54,800 nucleotides of DNA from Ruminococcus flavefaciens (GCF_900143025.1 NZ_FRCT01000020.1:1-54800); one strand, 5' to 3'; shown: positions 22,076 to 31,010, numbered from the stretch's first letter. Made by a program: numbers and translations. Notes: generated by a model not told the origin, from the letters alone.

Positions 22076-22957
22076 ATGATTACTAAAGTACGAATCAGGA
22101 TATTTGAAATAATTACAGCTGTCATATTTATACTATTTAGTATAATTGACATCTATGCTATTATAAACTATATAAAATATTATTTTGGTGATTTTTCAGA
22201 TCTGCCAAGCGAATATACTCGCTATTACTACACGATCATTTTAGAGTGTACAGCAGGATTTGTGATAGGAATCATCATTCTTTTCAGGAATAAAATGAAT
22301 ATATTGCTGAAAGCAGTATACTTTATACCTGCTTTATTGGTTATCTACAAATCAGGAGGCATAAACTTCCTGAAAAGCTGGGATCTACTCGGAATATACC
22401 CTAATAAATTATATCTGTTCTCATATTTTGGCTATACGATACTATTGACAATAACTATTATTGTTTCTTTTTTAACTATAAATAATTCTATCAAATGGCA
22501 ATCCCGTGATAGTCTGCTGAAATATACTTATATCATGGCAGGTCTATACATCCTTTTATCATTCGCTATAAAAGATATTCATTTCATTTGTTTTGCTTAT
22601 CTGTTTATCCCCTGCTTCATGCAGAAAGAGATCAGCTATAAAAGCATTCTTGGACTTGTCGGAGAAATAGCATATATACTTTCGCTCATTATCCCACTTA
22701 TTTTTTTGTTTTTTGATATCAAACAAAAACGTGACACAAGGATCATTTCTTATGGACCTTTTTCACTTGATGGCTTTATATATAGCTATAAGCATGATAC
22801 ACTCTCAAACGTAATGAAATATTTATCAATGTTTCTTCTTGCACTTTCACCTCTGATGGTACTTGACAGACAATGTGCAATTGAAAAACAGGCTGCTTAT
22901 GAGCTTGATAAGGATCCCGACGACTTTCATATCAGGATAAATGATGATGAAGAATAA
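22076..22957 (+). CDS. Multi-pass membrane protein, paralog 1 of 3
   Basis: A 293-residue integral membrane protein of unknown function with about eight hydrophobic helices. It starts with RIRIFEIITAVIFILFSI, equivalent to the KRN.IFEII opening of the next two proteins. Shared landmarks are SFLTINNSIKWQSRDSLLKYTY, IPCFMQKEISYKSILGLVGE and LLALSPLMVLDRQ. The tail is short and acidic (DKDPDDFHIRINDDEE), much shorter than in paralogs 2 and 3. It begins two bases after pyk with only a weak GGCGG site. AT content is higher than in pyk. No transporter or enzyme motif is recognised. Confidence 0.8.
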   Translation: MITKVRIRIFEIITAVIFILFSIIDIYAIINYIKYYFGDFSDLPSEYTRYYYTIILECTAGFVIGIIILFRNKMNILLKAVYFIPALLVIYKSGGINFLKSWDLLGIYPNKLYLFSYFGYTILLTITIIVSFLTINNSIKWQSRDSLLKYTYIMAGLYILLSFAIKDIHFICFAYLFIPCFMQKEISYKSILGLVGEIAYILSLIIPLIFLFFDIKQKRDTRIISYGPFSLDGFIYSYKHDTLSNVMKYLSMFLLALSPLMVLDRQCAIEKQAAYELDKDPDDFHIRINDDEE

Positions 22958-22976
22958 AAACAGGCGGTAAAACACT

Positions 22977-23942
22977 ATGACTGTAGAAAAACGCAATCAT
23001 ATATTTGAAATAATATTCGGACTGCTGCTGATTATTATCCCGATAAAAGAGGTATATGATATATTAAGCGTATACTCTCATGGTATCAGTATTCTTGCCC
23101 GATTCCAATATCTGAAATATCTCATAACGCCTATATTGTGTTTCTTTTTCCCTATAGTTTGCGGCTTTATGATAATATTCAGAAAATATGATTCACTTTG
23201 TATGAAAATACTGTTTGCGGCAACAGGTTTTGGCGCAGTTCTCAATTCTACAGGAGGATTTATCTTCAGAGGGTATTTTGGCATCAGCCTCTATTCCATT
23301 TTTACGTATTTTTCCTCAACTACAGAGAAATTCATGTTCATATCACTGACTATCGCTATGGCAGCAGGTATCGTTATAGCTCTTATGACCATGAACCGAA
23401 AAATAGTATGGAAATCACGTCATCAGCTGCTTACATACACCTTCCTGTTGATATTTGTCTGTATAATCAGCGGCATTTTATCAGGGCGCTTTGAGATAAA
23501 CCCTATTATCATCTTTATACTCCCCTGCCTTATACATTCATGCTCGGAAAAGTCGGATATGAGAGGAATTATCGGTAATATAGCCCTTCTCGCCACAGTA
23601 GCACTTCCCGAGATCTCACGATCTCTTGAAAGGAAACGAATAGACCTCAAATACTCAGCATATCACAAAGATGCGGATTTTCTGAAAGCTCTGACAGATA
23701 TTGAAAAAAATTATGCGATGTTTTCAGAAGTGATAAAGTGGCTCCTGCTTGTAATGATACTGCTTATCCCGCTTATTATATTTGAGAAAAAGATCGGAAA
23801 TGAAACAGAGGAGTCCGAACAAAGTTCAAGTACTGTAATGCTGTCCGAAAGCGATGAAGAAACTGACGATGAGGACGAGTATGATGAAGACGAGTATGAT
23901 GAGGAAGACTTCGACGATGATGAAGACGAAGAAGAAAAATAA
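22977..23942 (+). CDS. Multi-pass membrane protein, paralog 2 of 3, acidic tail
   Basis: A 321-residue membrane protein of the same unknown family. It opens VEKRNHIFEIIFGLLLII and carries the family landmarks LMTMNRKIVWKSRHQLLTYTF, LPCLIHSCSEKSDMRGIIGN and LLLVMILLIPLIIFEKKI. After the last helix a cytoplasmic or surface tail of about 45 residues is dominated by Asp/Glu (DDEDEYDEDEYDEEDF). The ribosome site is AGGCGG. It starts 19 bases after paralog 1. The acidic tail could bind divalent cations or a basic partner; this is inference. Confidence 0.8.
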   Translation: MTVEKRNHIFEIIFGLLLIIIPIKEVYDILSVYSHGISILARFQYLKYLITPILCFFFPIVCGFMIIFRKYDSLCMKILFAATGFGAVLNSTGGFIFRGYFGISLYSIFTYFSSTTEKFMFISLTIAMAAGIVIALMTMNRKIVWKSRHQLLTYTFLLIFVCIISGILSGRFEINPIIIFILPCLIHSCSEKSDMRGIIGNIALLATVALPEISRSLERKRIDLKYSAYHKDADFLKALTDIEKNYAMFSEVIKWLLLVMILLIPLIIFEKKIGNETEESEQSSSTVMLSESDEETDDEDEYDEDEYDEEDFDDDEDEEEK

Positions 23943-23962
23943 AAGGAGCGGCATAAATAATA

Positions 23963-24985
23963 ATGTCTAAAATAACAGTAGAAAAGCGCAACCGTATATT
24001 TGAAATTATAGCAGGTTTTATATTTGCTTATCTTTCTATAGATGCATTCATAAAATATTTTAAAACTTACGTATTGGTATATAATGAATTCTCATGGGAT
24101 TATGTAAAAGAACTGTTAAGCTTTGAAAATTCATGGATATTAGTATTAACATTTATCAGTATGCTCTTCCCTGCTGTTATAGGCTTAATGATTATAATAA
24201 GGAAATACAATAGGCTCTGGCTGAAAATCCCTTTTGTTATAACTGCTGCCGCTGGTGTGATATCTTCAAGTGGTACCATTATAGTTTTGGGATATTTCAT
24301 AGACGATTTTTCTTATTTGCGCAAGTATTTGGAAACAAACGTAATACAATGCTGTGTTCTGGCAACTATTCTCGAGTTGATATGTATTGCTGTTGCATAC
24401 CTTACTATCAACAGGAAGATCGTATGGAAATCAAGAAAAAGTCTGCTCATATACACCTTCATTGCTGTTGGTGTCAGTCTTTTTCTACAAACTGTTACCA
24501 AATACGCTTCAGTTTCTGTAATTGCTATCCTGCTCCCAAGCTTTATGCAGGGCTACACAGAGAAAAGCAGCAAAAAGGGCATACTTGGCGAAACCGCTAT
24601 ACTTATCACTCCCCTGTCACCATATTTCTTCAAATTTCTGCTAAATAAGATAGCCGACCCTGCAAAAGAGAATATGTATAATTTCTTCTTTGGTACAGAT
24701 CCTGCAATAGACCTCAGAGGAGAAAACTATTACAGGTGCGTTGCATTTATAACGATCATTGTTACTCTGCTTATGCCGCTCATGCTCTTTGAAAGAAAAA
24801 TGGAGGTGGAGCATGAGGAAAATGCAGAGAACGGCGGCATCATCAAAAAGCTTGACTCCGTACTTTTCAAGAACAACGACGAGTCTGATGAAGACGGGGA
24901 TGATGAGTTCGAGTATGACGATTATGAATATGAGGACGAAGAATATACATACGAGGACGAGAAAGATGATAACTCTGACGACTGA
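23963..24985 (+). CDS. Multi-pass membrane protein, paralog 3 of 3, acidic tail
   Basis: A 340-residue member of the same family, starting VEKRNRIFEIIAGFIFAYL with AAGGAG upstream. Landmarks: YLTINRKIVWKSRKSLLIYTF, LPSFMQGYTEKSSKKGILGE and VTLLMPLMLFERKM. The tail is about 65 residues, rich in Asp/Glu with Tyr repeats (EDGDDEFEYDDYEYEDEE). The gene overlaps the following acetyltransferase by 20 bases, so the paralogs and the acetyltransferase are probably one operon. Three diverged copies in a row with tails of increasing length suggest subunits of one complex or a tandem expansion. Function is unknown. Confidence 0.8.
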   Translation: MSKITVEKRNRIFEIIAGFIFAYLSIDAFIKYFKTYVLVYNEFSWDYVKELLSFENSWILVLTFISMLFPAVIGLMIIIRKYNRLWLKIPFVITAAAGVISSSGTIIVLGYFIDDFSYLRKYLETNVIQCCVLATILELICIAVAYLTINRKIVWKSRKSLLIYTFIAVGVSLFLQTVTKYASVSVIAILLPSFMQGYTEKSSKKGILGETAILITPLSPYFFKFLLNKIADPAKENMYNFFFGTDPAIDLRGENYYRCVAFITIIVTLLMPLMLFERKMEVEHEENAENGGIIKKLDSVLFKNNDESDEDGDDEFEYDDYEYEDEEYTYEDEKDDNSDD

Positions 24986-25475
24986 GCGTCTTATACTCCG
25001 CCCTCTGACTCTTGATGATGCAGAAGCCGCCTTTGAGTGGACGAGCGATGAAAGAGTTACGAAATATATGATATACTCCACTCACCGTAGTATCGAGACC
25101 ACAAAGGAATGGCTCAGGACTGTGAAATCAACAGATACAGCCTTCGAGTTCGGCTTTGTGCGCAGAAGCGACAACAAGCTCATAGGCTCGGGCGGCATAA
25201 GGCTCCACGATGACGGCTATTGGGAGTTCGGCTACAATTTCCGCTATGACTGCTGGGGCATGGGCTACGCAACAGAAGCTTCAAAGGCTATGATAGACCA
25301 TGTGCGCAAGCAGTTCGGTGATGTACAGCTAAAGGCTGAATGTGCCGCTGAAAATGCCGCGTCTGCACACGTTATCGAAAAGTGCGAACTTGTGTTCAAG
25401 GAGTACGGCGAGTACAAGAGCTATGACGGCTTAAAGACATTCAAATCCAAAAAATTTGTGCTTCAGAAGCACTGA
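24966..25475 (+). CDS. GNAT acetyltransferase (RimJ/RimL-like)
   Basis: A 169-residue N-acetyltransferase transferring acetyl from acetyl-CoA to an amine, of the RimJ/RimL/RimI-type branch (TTERLILRPLTLDDAEAAFEW at the start; the acetyl-CoA binding part WGMGYATEASKAMIDH; the end NAASAHVIEKCELVFKEYG). The chosen start is ATG 24966, after GAGGACGAG, inside the end of paralog 3. The frame extends far upstream, but that part is antisense-like shadow of the membrane gene. The substrate (ribosomal protein, antibiotic or other amine) cannot be told from sequence. Confidence 0.88.
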   Translation: MITLTTERLILRPLTLDDAEAAFEWTSDERVTKYMIYSTHRSIETTKEWLRTVKSTDTAFEFGFVRRSDNKLIGSGGIRLHDDGYWEFGYNFRYDCWGMGYATEASKAMIDHVRKQFGDVQLKAECAAENAASAHVIEKCELVFKEYGEYKSYDGLKTFKSKKFVLQKH

Positions 25476-25502
25476 TAACTTCTATGAAAGGAAGAAAATA
25501 CA

Positions 25503-25805
25503 ATGATAAAACACATCGTTATGTTCAAATTAAAGGAAGCTGACGGCAGAAGCGAGTACGAAAACGCTGTTGAAGCACAGAAGCGTTTCGACAACGTCAT
25601 CGCCAATGTGAAGGAGCTCAGAAAGGGCGAGGTTGTCATCAACTCAAAGGAAGCTCCCGAGAGCAACTACACTATCTCTCTCCTCTGCGACTTTGACAGC
25701 ATCGCTGACCTGAACGCATATCAGGTACACCCTGCTCACCTTGAATTCGGCAAATTCATCGGCAGCGTAAAGACCGACAGGGCATGCATCGACTACGAAT
25801 ACTGA
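25503..25805 (+). CDS. Dabb (stress-responsive alpha-beta barrel) protein
   Basis: A 100-residue dimeric alpha/beta-barrel protein of the Dabb family. The start MIKHIVMFKLKEA and the later NAYQVHPAHLEFGKFI are the family's conserved ends. Such proteins are small ferredoxin-like folds with mostly unknown roles in bacteria. GAAAGGAAG lies nine bases before ATG 25503. It stands between the acetyltransferase and a short-chain dehydrogenase, with a weak hairpin after it. Confidence 0.85.
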   Translation: MIKHIVMFKLKEADGRSEYENAVEAQKRFDNVIANVKELRKGEVVINSKEAPESNYTISLLCDFDSIADLNAYQVHPAHLEFGKFIGSVKTDRACIDYEY

Positions 25806-25811
25806 TAACTT

Positions 25812-25836
25812 TTCTCACGTCCATAGGGCGTGAGAA
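25812..25836 (+). terminator. Weak hairpin after the Dabb gene
   Basis: TTCTCACG pairs with CGTGAGAA around nine bases, followed by TTGTATATA rather than a clean T-run. It may be a partial terminator. Confidence 0.4.
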
Positions 25837-25867
25837 TTGTATATATATGTAAACGGAGGTAGAAAAC

Positions 25868-26611
25868 ATGGTAAACGTAAAAGGCAGATGGGCACTTATA
25901 ACAGGTGCCAGCAGAGGTCTCGGATATCTTGCAGCTATATATATGGCTAAGCTTGGCTGTAACCTCGTACTTCACAGCAGGACTGAAGAGCACTGTAAGA
26001 AAGTCCTCGATGAAGTAAAAGCACTTGGCGTTGACGCTTACATTGTGACAGCAGAGTTATCGGACATGGATCAGGTAGAGGCAATGTGCAGAAAAATAGA
26101 CGAAAAAGGCACAAAGCTGGACATAATTCTCAATAATGCAGGTCTTCAGATAGCATACAGAACTGAATACCTTACCACCCCCGCTTCAGACTATGACATA
26201 AGCTTCAGGATCAATACCACAGCACCTATGATGATATGCTACCACTTCCTTCCTCAGATGAAGGAAAGAGGCTTCGGACGTATCGTAAATACCACAAGCG
26301 GTATCGACCTCGAACCCGAGCAGGCAGGCTATTCCGCAGCAAAAGCTGCTCTCAACAAGGTAACACGCGACCTCGGCAAGAACTATGAGGGCACAGATGT
26401 TACTCTCAGCCTTACAGACCCGGGCTGGTGCAGAACAGACCTCGGCGGTCCAAAAGCACCTAACTCTCCCGAAAGCGCACTTCCCGGAATACTTGTGGGA
26501 GCTTTTGTGGACGACAAGAAGAACGGACGCATATTCTCAGCTCAGGAATTCACAGGCATGAGCCTTGAGAACGCCGTTGCCAAGGCTGAAAAGCAGGCAG
26601 GCGTATATTGA
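25868..26611 (+). CDS. Short-chain dehydrogenase/reductase
   Basis: A 247-residue NAD(P)-dependent oxidoreductase with a Rossmann fold. It shows the cofactor motif ALITGASRGLGY (TGxxxGxG), NNAG in DIILNNAGLQ, the catalytic Ser in NTTSGID, and the YSAAK active-site Tyr/Lys. The C-terminal PGWCRTDLGG is typical. Its Arg after the second strand (HSRTEEHC) suggests NADPH use. CGGAGG precedes ATG 25868. The closest functional type may be 3-oxoacyl-ACP-reductase-like or sugar dehydrogenase, but the substrate is not determinable. Confidence 0.9.
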   Translation: MVNVKGRWALITGASRGLGYLAAIYMAKLGCNLVLHSRTEEHCKKVLDEVKALGVDAYIVTAELSDMDQVEAMCRKIDEKGTKLDIILNNAGLQIAYRTEYLTTPASDYDISFRINTTAPMMICYHFLPQMKERGFGRIVNTTSGIDLEPEQAGYSAAKAALNKVTRDLGKNYEGTDVTLSLTDPGWCRTDLGGPKAPNSPESALPGILVGAFVDDKKNGRIFSAQEFTGMSLENAVAKAEKQAGVY

Positions 26612-26619
26612 TTAAGAAT

Positions 26620-26643
26620 GTAGGGGCGCACAGTGTGCGCCCG
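26620..26643. repeat. Dispersed palindrome with CGCACAGTGTGCG core
   Basis: GTAGGGGCGCACAGTGTGCG followed by CCCG. The same core occurs at about 38611 and 41460, and a variant at 43143. It belongs to the palindrome family with GTAGGGG/CCCCTAC ends. Confidence 0.75.
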
Positions 26644-26682
26644 TGCAATATCTATGACTTTTGACATAAGGGGGGATATGAT

Positions 26683-27024
26683 ATGACAAATGATGAGAAA
26701 ATCAAAAAGATTCAAGCTCTTATAGATTCAAAAACTCCGAGGTTAGAACATTATTGTAAGCTTTTTGATGAAATGGACGACAATGTATATAACTATACAG
26801 AATATGTCGAGCAAAATGTGGATAAAGAAATAAAAAGACTTCCAAATGCTGATTATCATATGTGTTGTTGTCTGATGACATTGATTTTTAGAGAAGACCA
26901 TTTTATAAATGGTAAGTTTAGAGAAAGATATGATTCGGGCATGGTAACTGATGTATTGGAGCGAATGATATTATTATTAAAAGGTAAAGATAATAAGTGC
27001 TCAGCATTAAAGGAGAAAAAATGA
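26683..27024 (+). CDS. Small hypothetical protein (DUF6508-like)
   Basis: A 113-residue soluble protein. The central DYHMCCCLMTLIFREDHFINGKF and the Ile/Leu-rich C-terminal helix (MVTDVLERMILLL) recall the DUF6508 family as I remember it; this was not checked. Three consecutive Cys are unusual. GGGGGG precedes ATG 26683. The last four bases overlap the next gene's start (27021), so the two are translationally coupled. Both are more AT-rich than the neighbouring SDR and folC genes and follow a dispersed palindrome, which suggests an acquired pair. Confidence 0.65.
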   Translation: MTNDEKIKKIQALIDSKTPRLEHYCKLFDEMDDNVYNYTEYVEQNVDKEIKRLPNADYHMCCCLMTLIFREDHFINGKFRERYDSGMVTDVLERMILLLKGKDNKCSALKEKK

Positions 27025-27947
27025 AAATAAGCAGATTACAAGAAGTTGATATCAGAAAATTATGGAAACATGAGCAGTATGATTTCTCGGCTTGGCTCGC
27101 CGAAGATGAAAACATTGAACTGCTAAATGAAAAACTGGGCTTGACTCTTGTTGATATAAACACAGAAGCGTATGTGGGAGCATACAGGTGTGATATCGTG
27201 GCGGTTGACGAAACGACAGGCATTAAAGTTATTATCGAAAATCAGCTTGAAAACTCAAACCACGACCACTTGGGGAAAATCATTACTTATGCTTCTGGCT
27301 TAGACGCTAAAGTCATTGTTTGGATAGTAAAAGAGGCAAGGGACGAACACAGAAGTGCTATTGAATGGCTGAATAATAACACAGTTCAAGATATCAATTT
27401 CTTTTTGATAGAGCTTCATGCGTACCAAATTGGTGATTCCGACTATGCGCCCATGTTTCAGATAGTTGAACAGCCAAATGATTTTATCAAGGAATCAAAG
27501 AGCCAGAAATCAACTGATACACTGAATAAAAGCCAGTCTGAAAGGCTTGAATTCTGGACTCAGTTCAACGATCATGTGATTGCCCGAGGAAAACCATTTA
27601 ACATCCATAAGGCAGGTTCTGCTCATTGGTATGATGTGTCTGTTGGCACAAGCGGAGTTAAAATAAGTATTGCGCTGATAAACAAAGATTCGTATATAAG
27701 CGTGGAATTATATATTTTTGATAACAAAGCTTTATTTGACAAACTGTTTGAAGAACGTAAGGAAATTGAAAATCAACTTGGCTTTGAAATGGAATGGTTA
27801 AGGCTGGAAAAATCAAAGGCGAGCAGAATTCTTTATAAAATCAAAGGCTTGAATTTCGACGATCACAGCAACTATGATGCGCTTATCGAAGAAGCCATTG
27901 ATAAAGCGGTAAAAATGCGCGAAGTTTTCAAAAAAAGGCTGAAATAA
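27021..27947 (+). CDS. DUF4268-domain protein, PD-(D/E)xK-like N-terminus
   Basis: A 308-residue protein. The start is ATG 27021, six bases after AAAGGAG. The N-terminal part (RKLWKHEQYDFSAWLAEDEN, then AYRCDIVAVDETTGIKVIIENQLE) has the Asp ... Glu-x-Gln spacing of a restriction-endonuclease-like fold (D in RCDIVAV, E and Q in IENQLE). The C-terminal part (about 180-305, FWTQFNDHVIARG ... HWYDVSVGTSGVKISIALINKD) fits DUF4268. Proteins of this type occur as small accessory genes, sometimes near defence functions, but a nuclease or defence role is unproven. It overlaps the upstream small gene. Confidence 0.75.
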   Translation: MKISRLQEVDIRKLWKHEQYDFSAWLAEDENIELLNEKLGLTLVDINTEAYVGAYRCDIVAVDETTGIKVIIENQLENSNHDHLGKIITYASGLDAKVIVWIVKEARDEHRSAIEWLNNNTVQDINFFLIELHAYQIGDSDYAPMFQIVEQPNDFIKESKSQKSTDTLNKSQSERLEFWTQFNDHVIARGKPFNIHKAGSAHWYDVSVGTSGVKISIALINKDSYISVELYIFDNKALFDKLFEERKEIENQLGFEMEWLRLEKSKASRILYKIKGLNFDDHSNYDALIEEAIDKAVKMREVFKKRLK

Positions 27948-27957
27948 AGGAGACACC

Positions 27958-29211
27958 ATGAACATCGAAGAATGTATGAGCTTCATAAATTCCTACACCA
28001 AATCAGGCGGAAGGATAACCGATCTGTCCCGCGCAAGCGATCTTATGGAGCGTATAGGAGATCCGCAGAAGCGGCTTAAATTCGTACACATAGCAGGCAC
28101 CAACGGCAAGGGCTCCACCCTTGAATATATCGCAAACGCCTTACAGTTTTCGGGCTATAAAACAGGTAAATTCACCTCGCCATTTATCCTGAGATACAAC
28201 GACAGGATACGCATAAACGATGACGAGATAGATGAGGAGTCGCTCTGTGATATCGCGCAGTTCGTAAAAGAGCGAGTTGGCGATATGGCTTACTCACAGT
28301 TTGAGATAACAATGGCTATAGCTCTGCTATGGTATGAACGAGAGAAATGCGATATCGTAGTCCTTGAAACGGGCATAGGCGGACTTCTTGACTGTACAAA
28401 TGTTATCCCGCCGCCGCTTCTTTCGGTCATCACCTCCATATCTCTCGACCATACCGCACTTCTTGGCGAGACAGTTGAGGAAATAGCAGTCCACAAGGCT
28501 GGAATTATAAAAAGCGGCTCTGCTGTGATACTTTCCGAGGACAATCCTGACAGTGTACGCGAAATAGTACGCAATACAGCCGAAAAGGTCGGTGCGGAGC
28601 TTATCCCCTGCGAGCCCTGTCCTCCCGACGCTGACGGCGGACTCTTTTCTCCTTTCCTTTACCGCGGAATAAAGCTCACACCTGCAATGGCTGGCATACA
28701 CCAGAAATACAACGCCCAGACTGCCATAACTGCCTGCATATATCTCAGGAGCAAGGGCTTTGAGGTAAGCGACAGATCAATAATAAAGTCTGTGGAAACG
28801 ACGCAGGTACGTGCCCGTGTGCAGTATATAGACGGTGAGCCACCTGTTATCGTGGACGGCGGACATAATCCGTCAGGCGTTGCAATGCTTTCTCTGATGC
28901 TCATGTACCTCAGCACACGCGGAAAAAAGATATACACTGTCATGGGCATGGTTAACTCCAAGGACTATATCGAGTGTGTGAAGAAAATATCCTCGCTTTC
29001 CGACAAGCTCTTTGCAGTTGACGGCTTTGCGCCAAACGCAGTACCGTCCGAGACTATCGCTGACATAGCAAGCTTTCGCACTGAAGCAGAAGCAGGTACA
29101 CTTGAGGAGTGCGCAGAAAAGGCAAAAGCTCTTGCACTTGAAAATAACGGAATTGCTGTTATATGCGGCTCTCTTTATCTTGCAAGCCAGTACCTCAATG
29201 AGAACAAATAA
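27958..29211 (+). CDS. folC: Folylpolyglutamate synthase / dihydrofolate synthase
   Basis: ATP-dependent ligase adding glutamate to folates (and to dihydropteroate if bifunctional). The 417-residue protein has the P-loop HIAGTNGKGSTLEYIANAL, the folate-binding FTSPFILRYNDRI, VLETGIGGLLDCTNV, SISLDHTALLGETVEEIAVHKAGI, and the C-terminal VDGGHNPSGVAML. AAAGGAG stands close before ATG 27958, ten bases after the DUF4268 gene. A bidirectional terminator follows 13 bases after the stop. Confidence 0.95.
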   Translation: MNIEECMSFINSYTKSGGRITDLSRASDLMERIGDPQKRLKFVHIAGTNGKGSTLEYIANALQFSGYKTGKFTSPFILRYNDRIRINDDEIDEESLCDIAQFVKERVGDMAYSQFEITMAIALLWYEREKCDIVVLETGIGGLLDCTNVIPPPLLSVITSISLDHTALLGETVEEIAVHKAGIIKSGSAVILSEDNPDSVREIVRNTAEKVGAELIPCEPCPPDADGGLFSPFLYRGIKLTPAMAGIHQKYNAQTAITACIYLRSKGFEVSDRSIIKSVETTQVRARVQYIDGEPPVIVDGGHNPSGVAMLSLMLMYLSTRGKKIYTVMGMVNSKDYIECVKKISSLSDKLFAVDGFAPNAVPSETIADIASFRTEAEAGTLEECAEKAKALALENNGIAVICGSLYLASQYLNENK

Positions 29212-29223
29212 AATCCAAACAAA

Positions 29224-29264
29224 AACCCGTGAAAAGTCATTGCCGACCTTTCACGGGTTATTTT
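29224..29264. terminator. Bidirectional terminator between folC and the oligopeptide-binding gene
   Basis: AACCCGTGAAA pairs with TTTCACGGGTT around 14 bases, with A-run on one side and T-run on the other, suiting both convergent genes. Confidence 0.85.
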
Positions 29265-30913
29265 TAACTGTAATTCTTTGCTATCCTGTAATCTATTGAG
29301 CCTGTGAACGGATCATAGATGATGTCCTCGTTATCCTCTTTTGCCACCAGATAGGAGCTCTTATAGAACAGCGGCACAAAACCGAATCTTTCCAGCAGAG
29401 CTTTTTCATAGGCTGTATAGTTGTTTACAAGCTCTGTTACAGAGGAGCTTTTCAGCACATTTTCCGTGTTGAAGCCCTCACCTGCCGCTTTTTTGAGGCA
29501 CTCCTCGTTCCTGAACTTATCCAGCACAGCAAGACCGCTGTTGAAGTCACCCTTGACAGGGTAAAGGGCGATGCTGTAGTTGCCGCTCTCTATCCTCTCA
29601 TTGAATTCCTTCGATGTAAGGTCCTCGATGCCTATATAAATGCCGAGACTGTCCTGCCAGTGCTGAGACAGCACATGAAGATAACGTGAGTCAACAGTGC
29701 TGGAATCCACGATTATCTTTACACTTTCCACCGATTTTACCTTCAGTTCCTCCTTCGCTCTGGCAAGTGCATCAGCCGCCGCCCTGGTGTCGTATATATC
29801 GAACTGCTTTTCCGATGAAAGCTCGCGGTAGCTTCTTCCCACTATGTCAACAGCAGGCGGAATTATGCCGTAAGCCGGCTGTATATCGCTGCTTGTCTCA
29901 CCTTTAAGGGCTTCTCTGTCAGCAGCAAGAGCAACAGCCCTGCGTAGATTTTCGTTTGAATAAAGCTTATCTGCGGGATTGAAGACAAGTCCGAGAGTAA
30001 TAGCCTTATATCCTGATATATTGTACTTTTTCGGGTTATAGCCTCCCACCTTCAAAGACGAGAAGCACTCCGCAGTATCGTCCTTGAAGCACTGCTTAAC
30101 GGCTGACTCGTTTTTTTCGATCGAGAAGCTTACGAAGGAAGGATAAATGTCATAGACCTCGTTCTCGTTCACTTCATTTTTACGCATATAAAGTATATTT
30201 GCACTTCCGTAAGGATCAAAGTACCACTGACGGACATAGAACGGACCGTTTGACATTACCGACCTGTCGTCCAGACCGTAGCGTCCCTTTGTGGAGAGGA
30301 AAAACTCCTCATTGCAGGGATATGCCGCAGGTGTAGCAAGAAGGCTGAGGAACTCTGCACAGGGATATTCAAGGGATATCTCCAGTGTATAATCGTCCTT
30401 TGCCACAACGCCCAGAGCTTCCATAGAATGAGCATTATCGCGGGCAAGCCTGCTGTCCTTCAGGCACATGAATTCGTTTGCAAAAGGCGAATGCATATCG
30501 GGATCGAGTATTCTTCTGAGGGCGAAAACATAGTCCTTTGCAGTAACAGGAAAATACTCGTCATCGTCTATGATATCGTCGTTGTTCTCGTCAAAGAACC
30601 AGTAATTGTCCTCGCGCAGGTGGAAGGTATAAACGCAGCCGTCTGCTGAAACGCTGTAATCCTTGGCATTACAGCAGGATATACCGCCCTTTTCGTCCTT
30701 CATCACAAGTCCGCTGTAGAGGTTTTTAATGACAGTAGCGGAGGAAGGGTCTGTAGCGTACTGAGGGTCAAGGCTCTTTGGGTTATACGGCAAAGCCGCC
30801 CTGTACATATGTCCCGAGCCGTCGCCCTTTTTATTGCCGCTGCCGCAGCCCGAAAGGCTTGCAGCGCAGATCACCGCACAAGCTGCGATGCTCAATATCT
30901 TTCTCTTTCTCAC
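29264..30913 (-). CDS. Oligopeptide ABC-transporter substrate-binding lipoprotein
   Basis: Extracellular solute-binding protein of family 5 (OppA/DppA type), anchored by lipid. The signal peptide VRKRKILSIAACAVICAASL ends in lipobox LSGC. Family features: LDPQYATDPSSATVIKNLYSGL near the N-terminus, YTFHLREDNYWF, FPVTAKDYVFALRRILDP, DYTLEISLEYPCAEFL, and NENLRRAVALAADREAL. The start is uncertain: GTG 30913 has GGAG six bases upstream, while ATG 30925 lies four codons earlier without a good site. No permease or ATPase gene is adjacent, so it must work with transporter parts encoded elsewhere. A dispersed GAATTC-type repeat sits directly upstream. Confidence 0.9.
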   Translation of the reverse strand: MRKRKILSIAACAVICAASLSGCGSGNKKGDGSGHMYRAALPYNPKSLDPQYATDPSSATVIKNLYSGLVMKDEKGGISCCNAKDYSVSADGCVYTFHLREDNYWFFDENNDDIIDDDEYFPVTAKDYVFALRRILDPDMHSPFANEFMCLKDSRLARDNAHSMEALGVVAKDDYTLEISLEYPCAEFLSLLATPAAYPCNEEFFLSTKGRYGLDDRSVMSNGPFYVRQWYFDPYGSANILYMRKNEVNENEVYDIYPSFVSFSIEKNESAVKQCFKDDTAECFSSLKVGGYNPKKYNISGYKAITLGLVFNPADKLYSNENLRRAVALAADREALKGETSSDIQPAYGIIPPAVDIVGRSYRELSSEKQFDIYDTRAAADALARAKEELKVKSVESVKIIVDSSTVDSRYLHVLSQHWQDSLGIYIGIEDLTSKEFNERIESGNYSIALYPVKGDFNSGLAVLDKFRNEECLKKAAGEGFNTENVLKSSSVTELVNNYTAYEKALLERFGFVPLFYKSSYLVAKEDNEDIIYDPFTGSIDYRIAKNYS

Positions 30914-30933
30914 ATTTATCTCCATTCTTTTCA

Positions 30934-30962
30934 AATTCGGAATTCCTAATTCCGAATTATAA
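30934..30962. repeat. Dispersed GAATTC/AATTCCG-type repeat
   Basis: Overlapping palindromes (AAATTCGGAATTCCTAATTC, then CGAATTATAATT). Similar runs occur near 33345-33370, 38645-38672, 41665-41698 and 43103-43138, always intergenic and usually beside the G-rich palindromes. Confidence 0.55.
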
Positions 30963-30971
30963 TTGTCCAAC

Positions 30972-31001
30972 AACCAAAATAGTCCCCCAGAGTCGGGGGA
31001 C
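30972..31001 (-). terminator. Terminator of VanY-like gene
   Basis: On the minus strand GTCCCCC pairs with GGGGGAC, followed by TATTTTGG, ten bases after the stop at 31011. Confidence 0.7.
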
Positions 31002-31010
31002 ATTTTAGCT

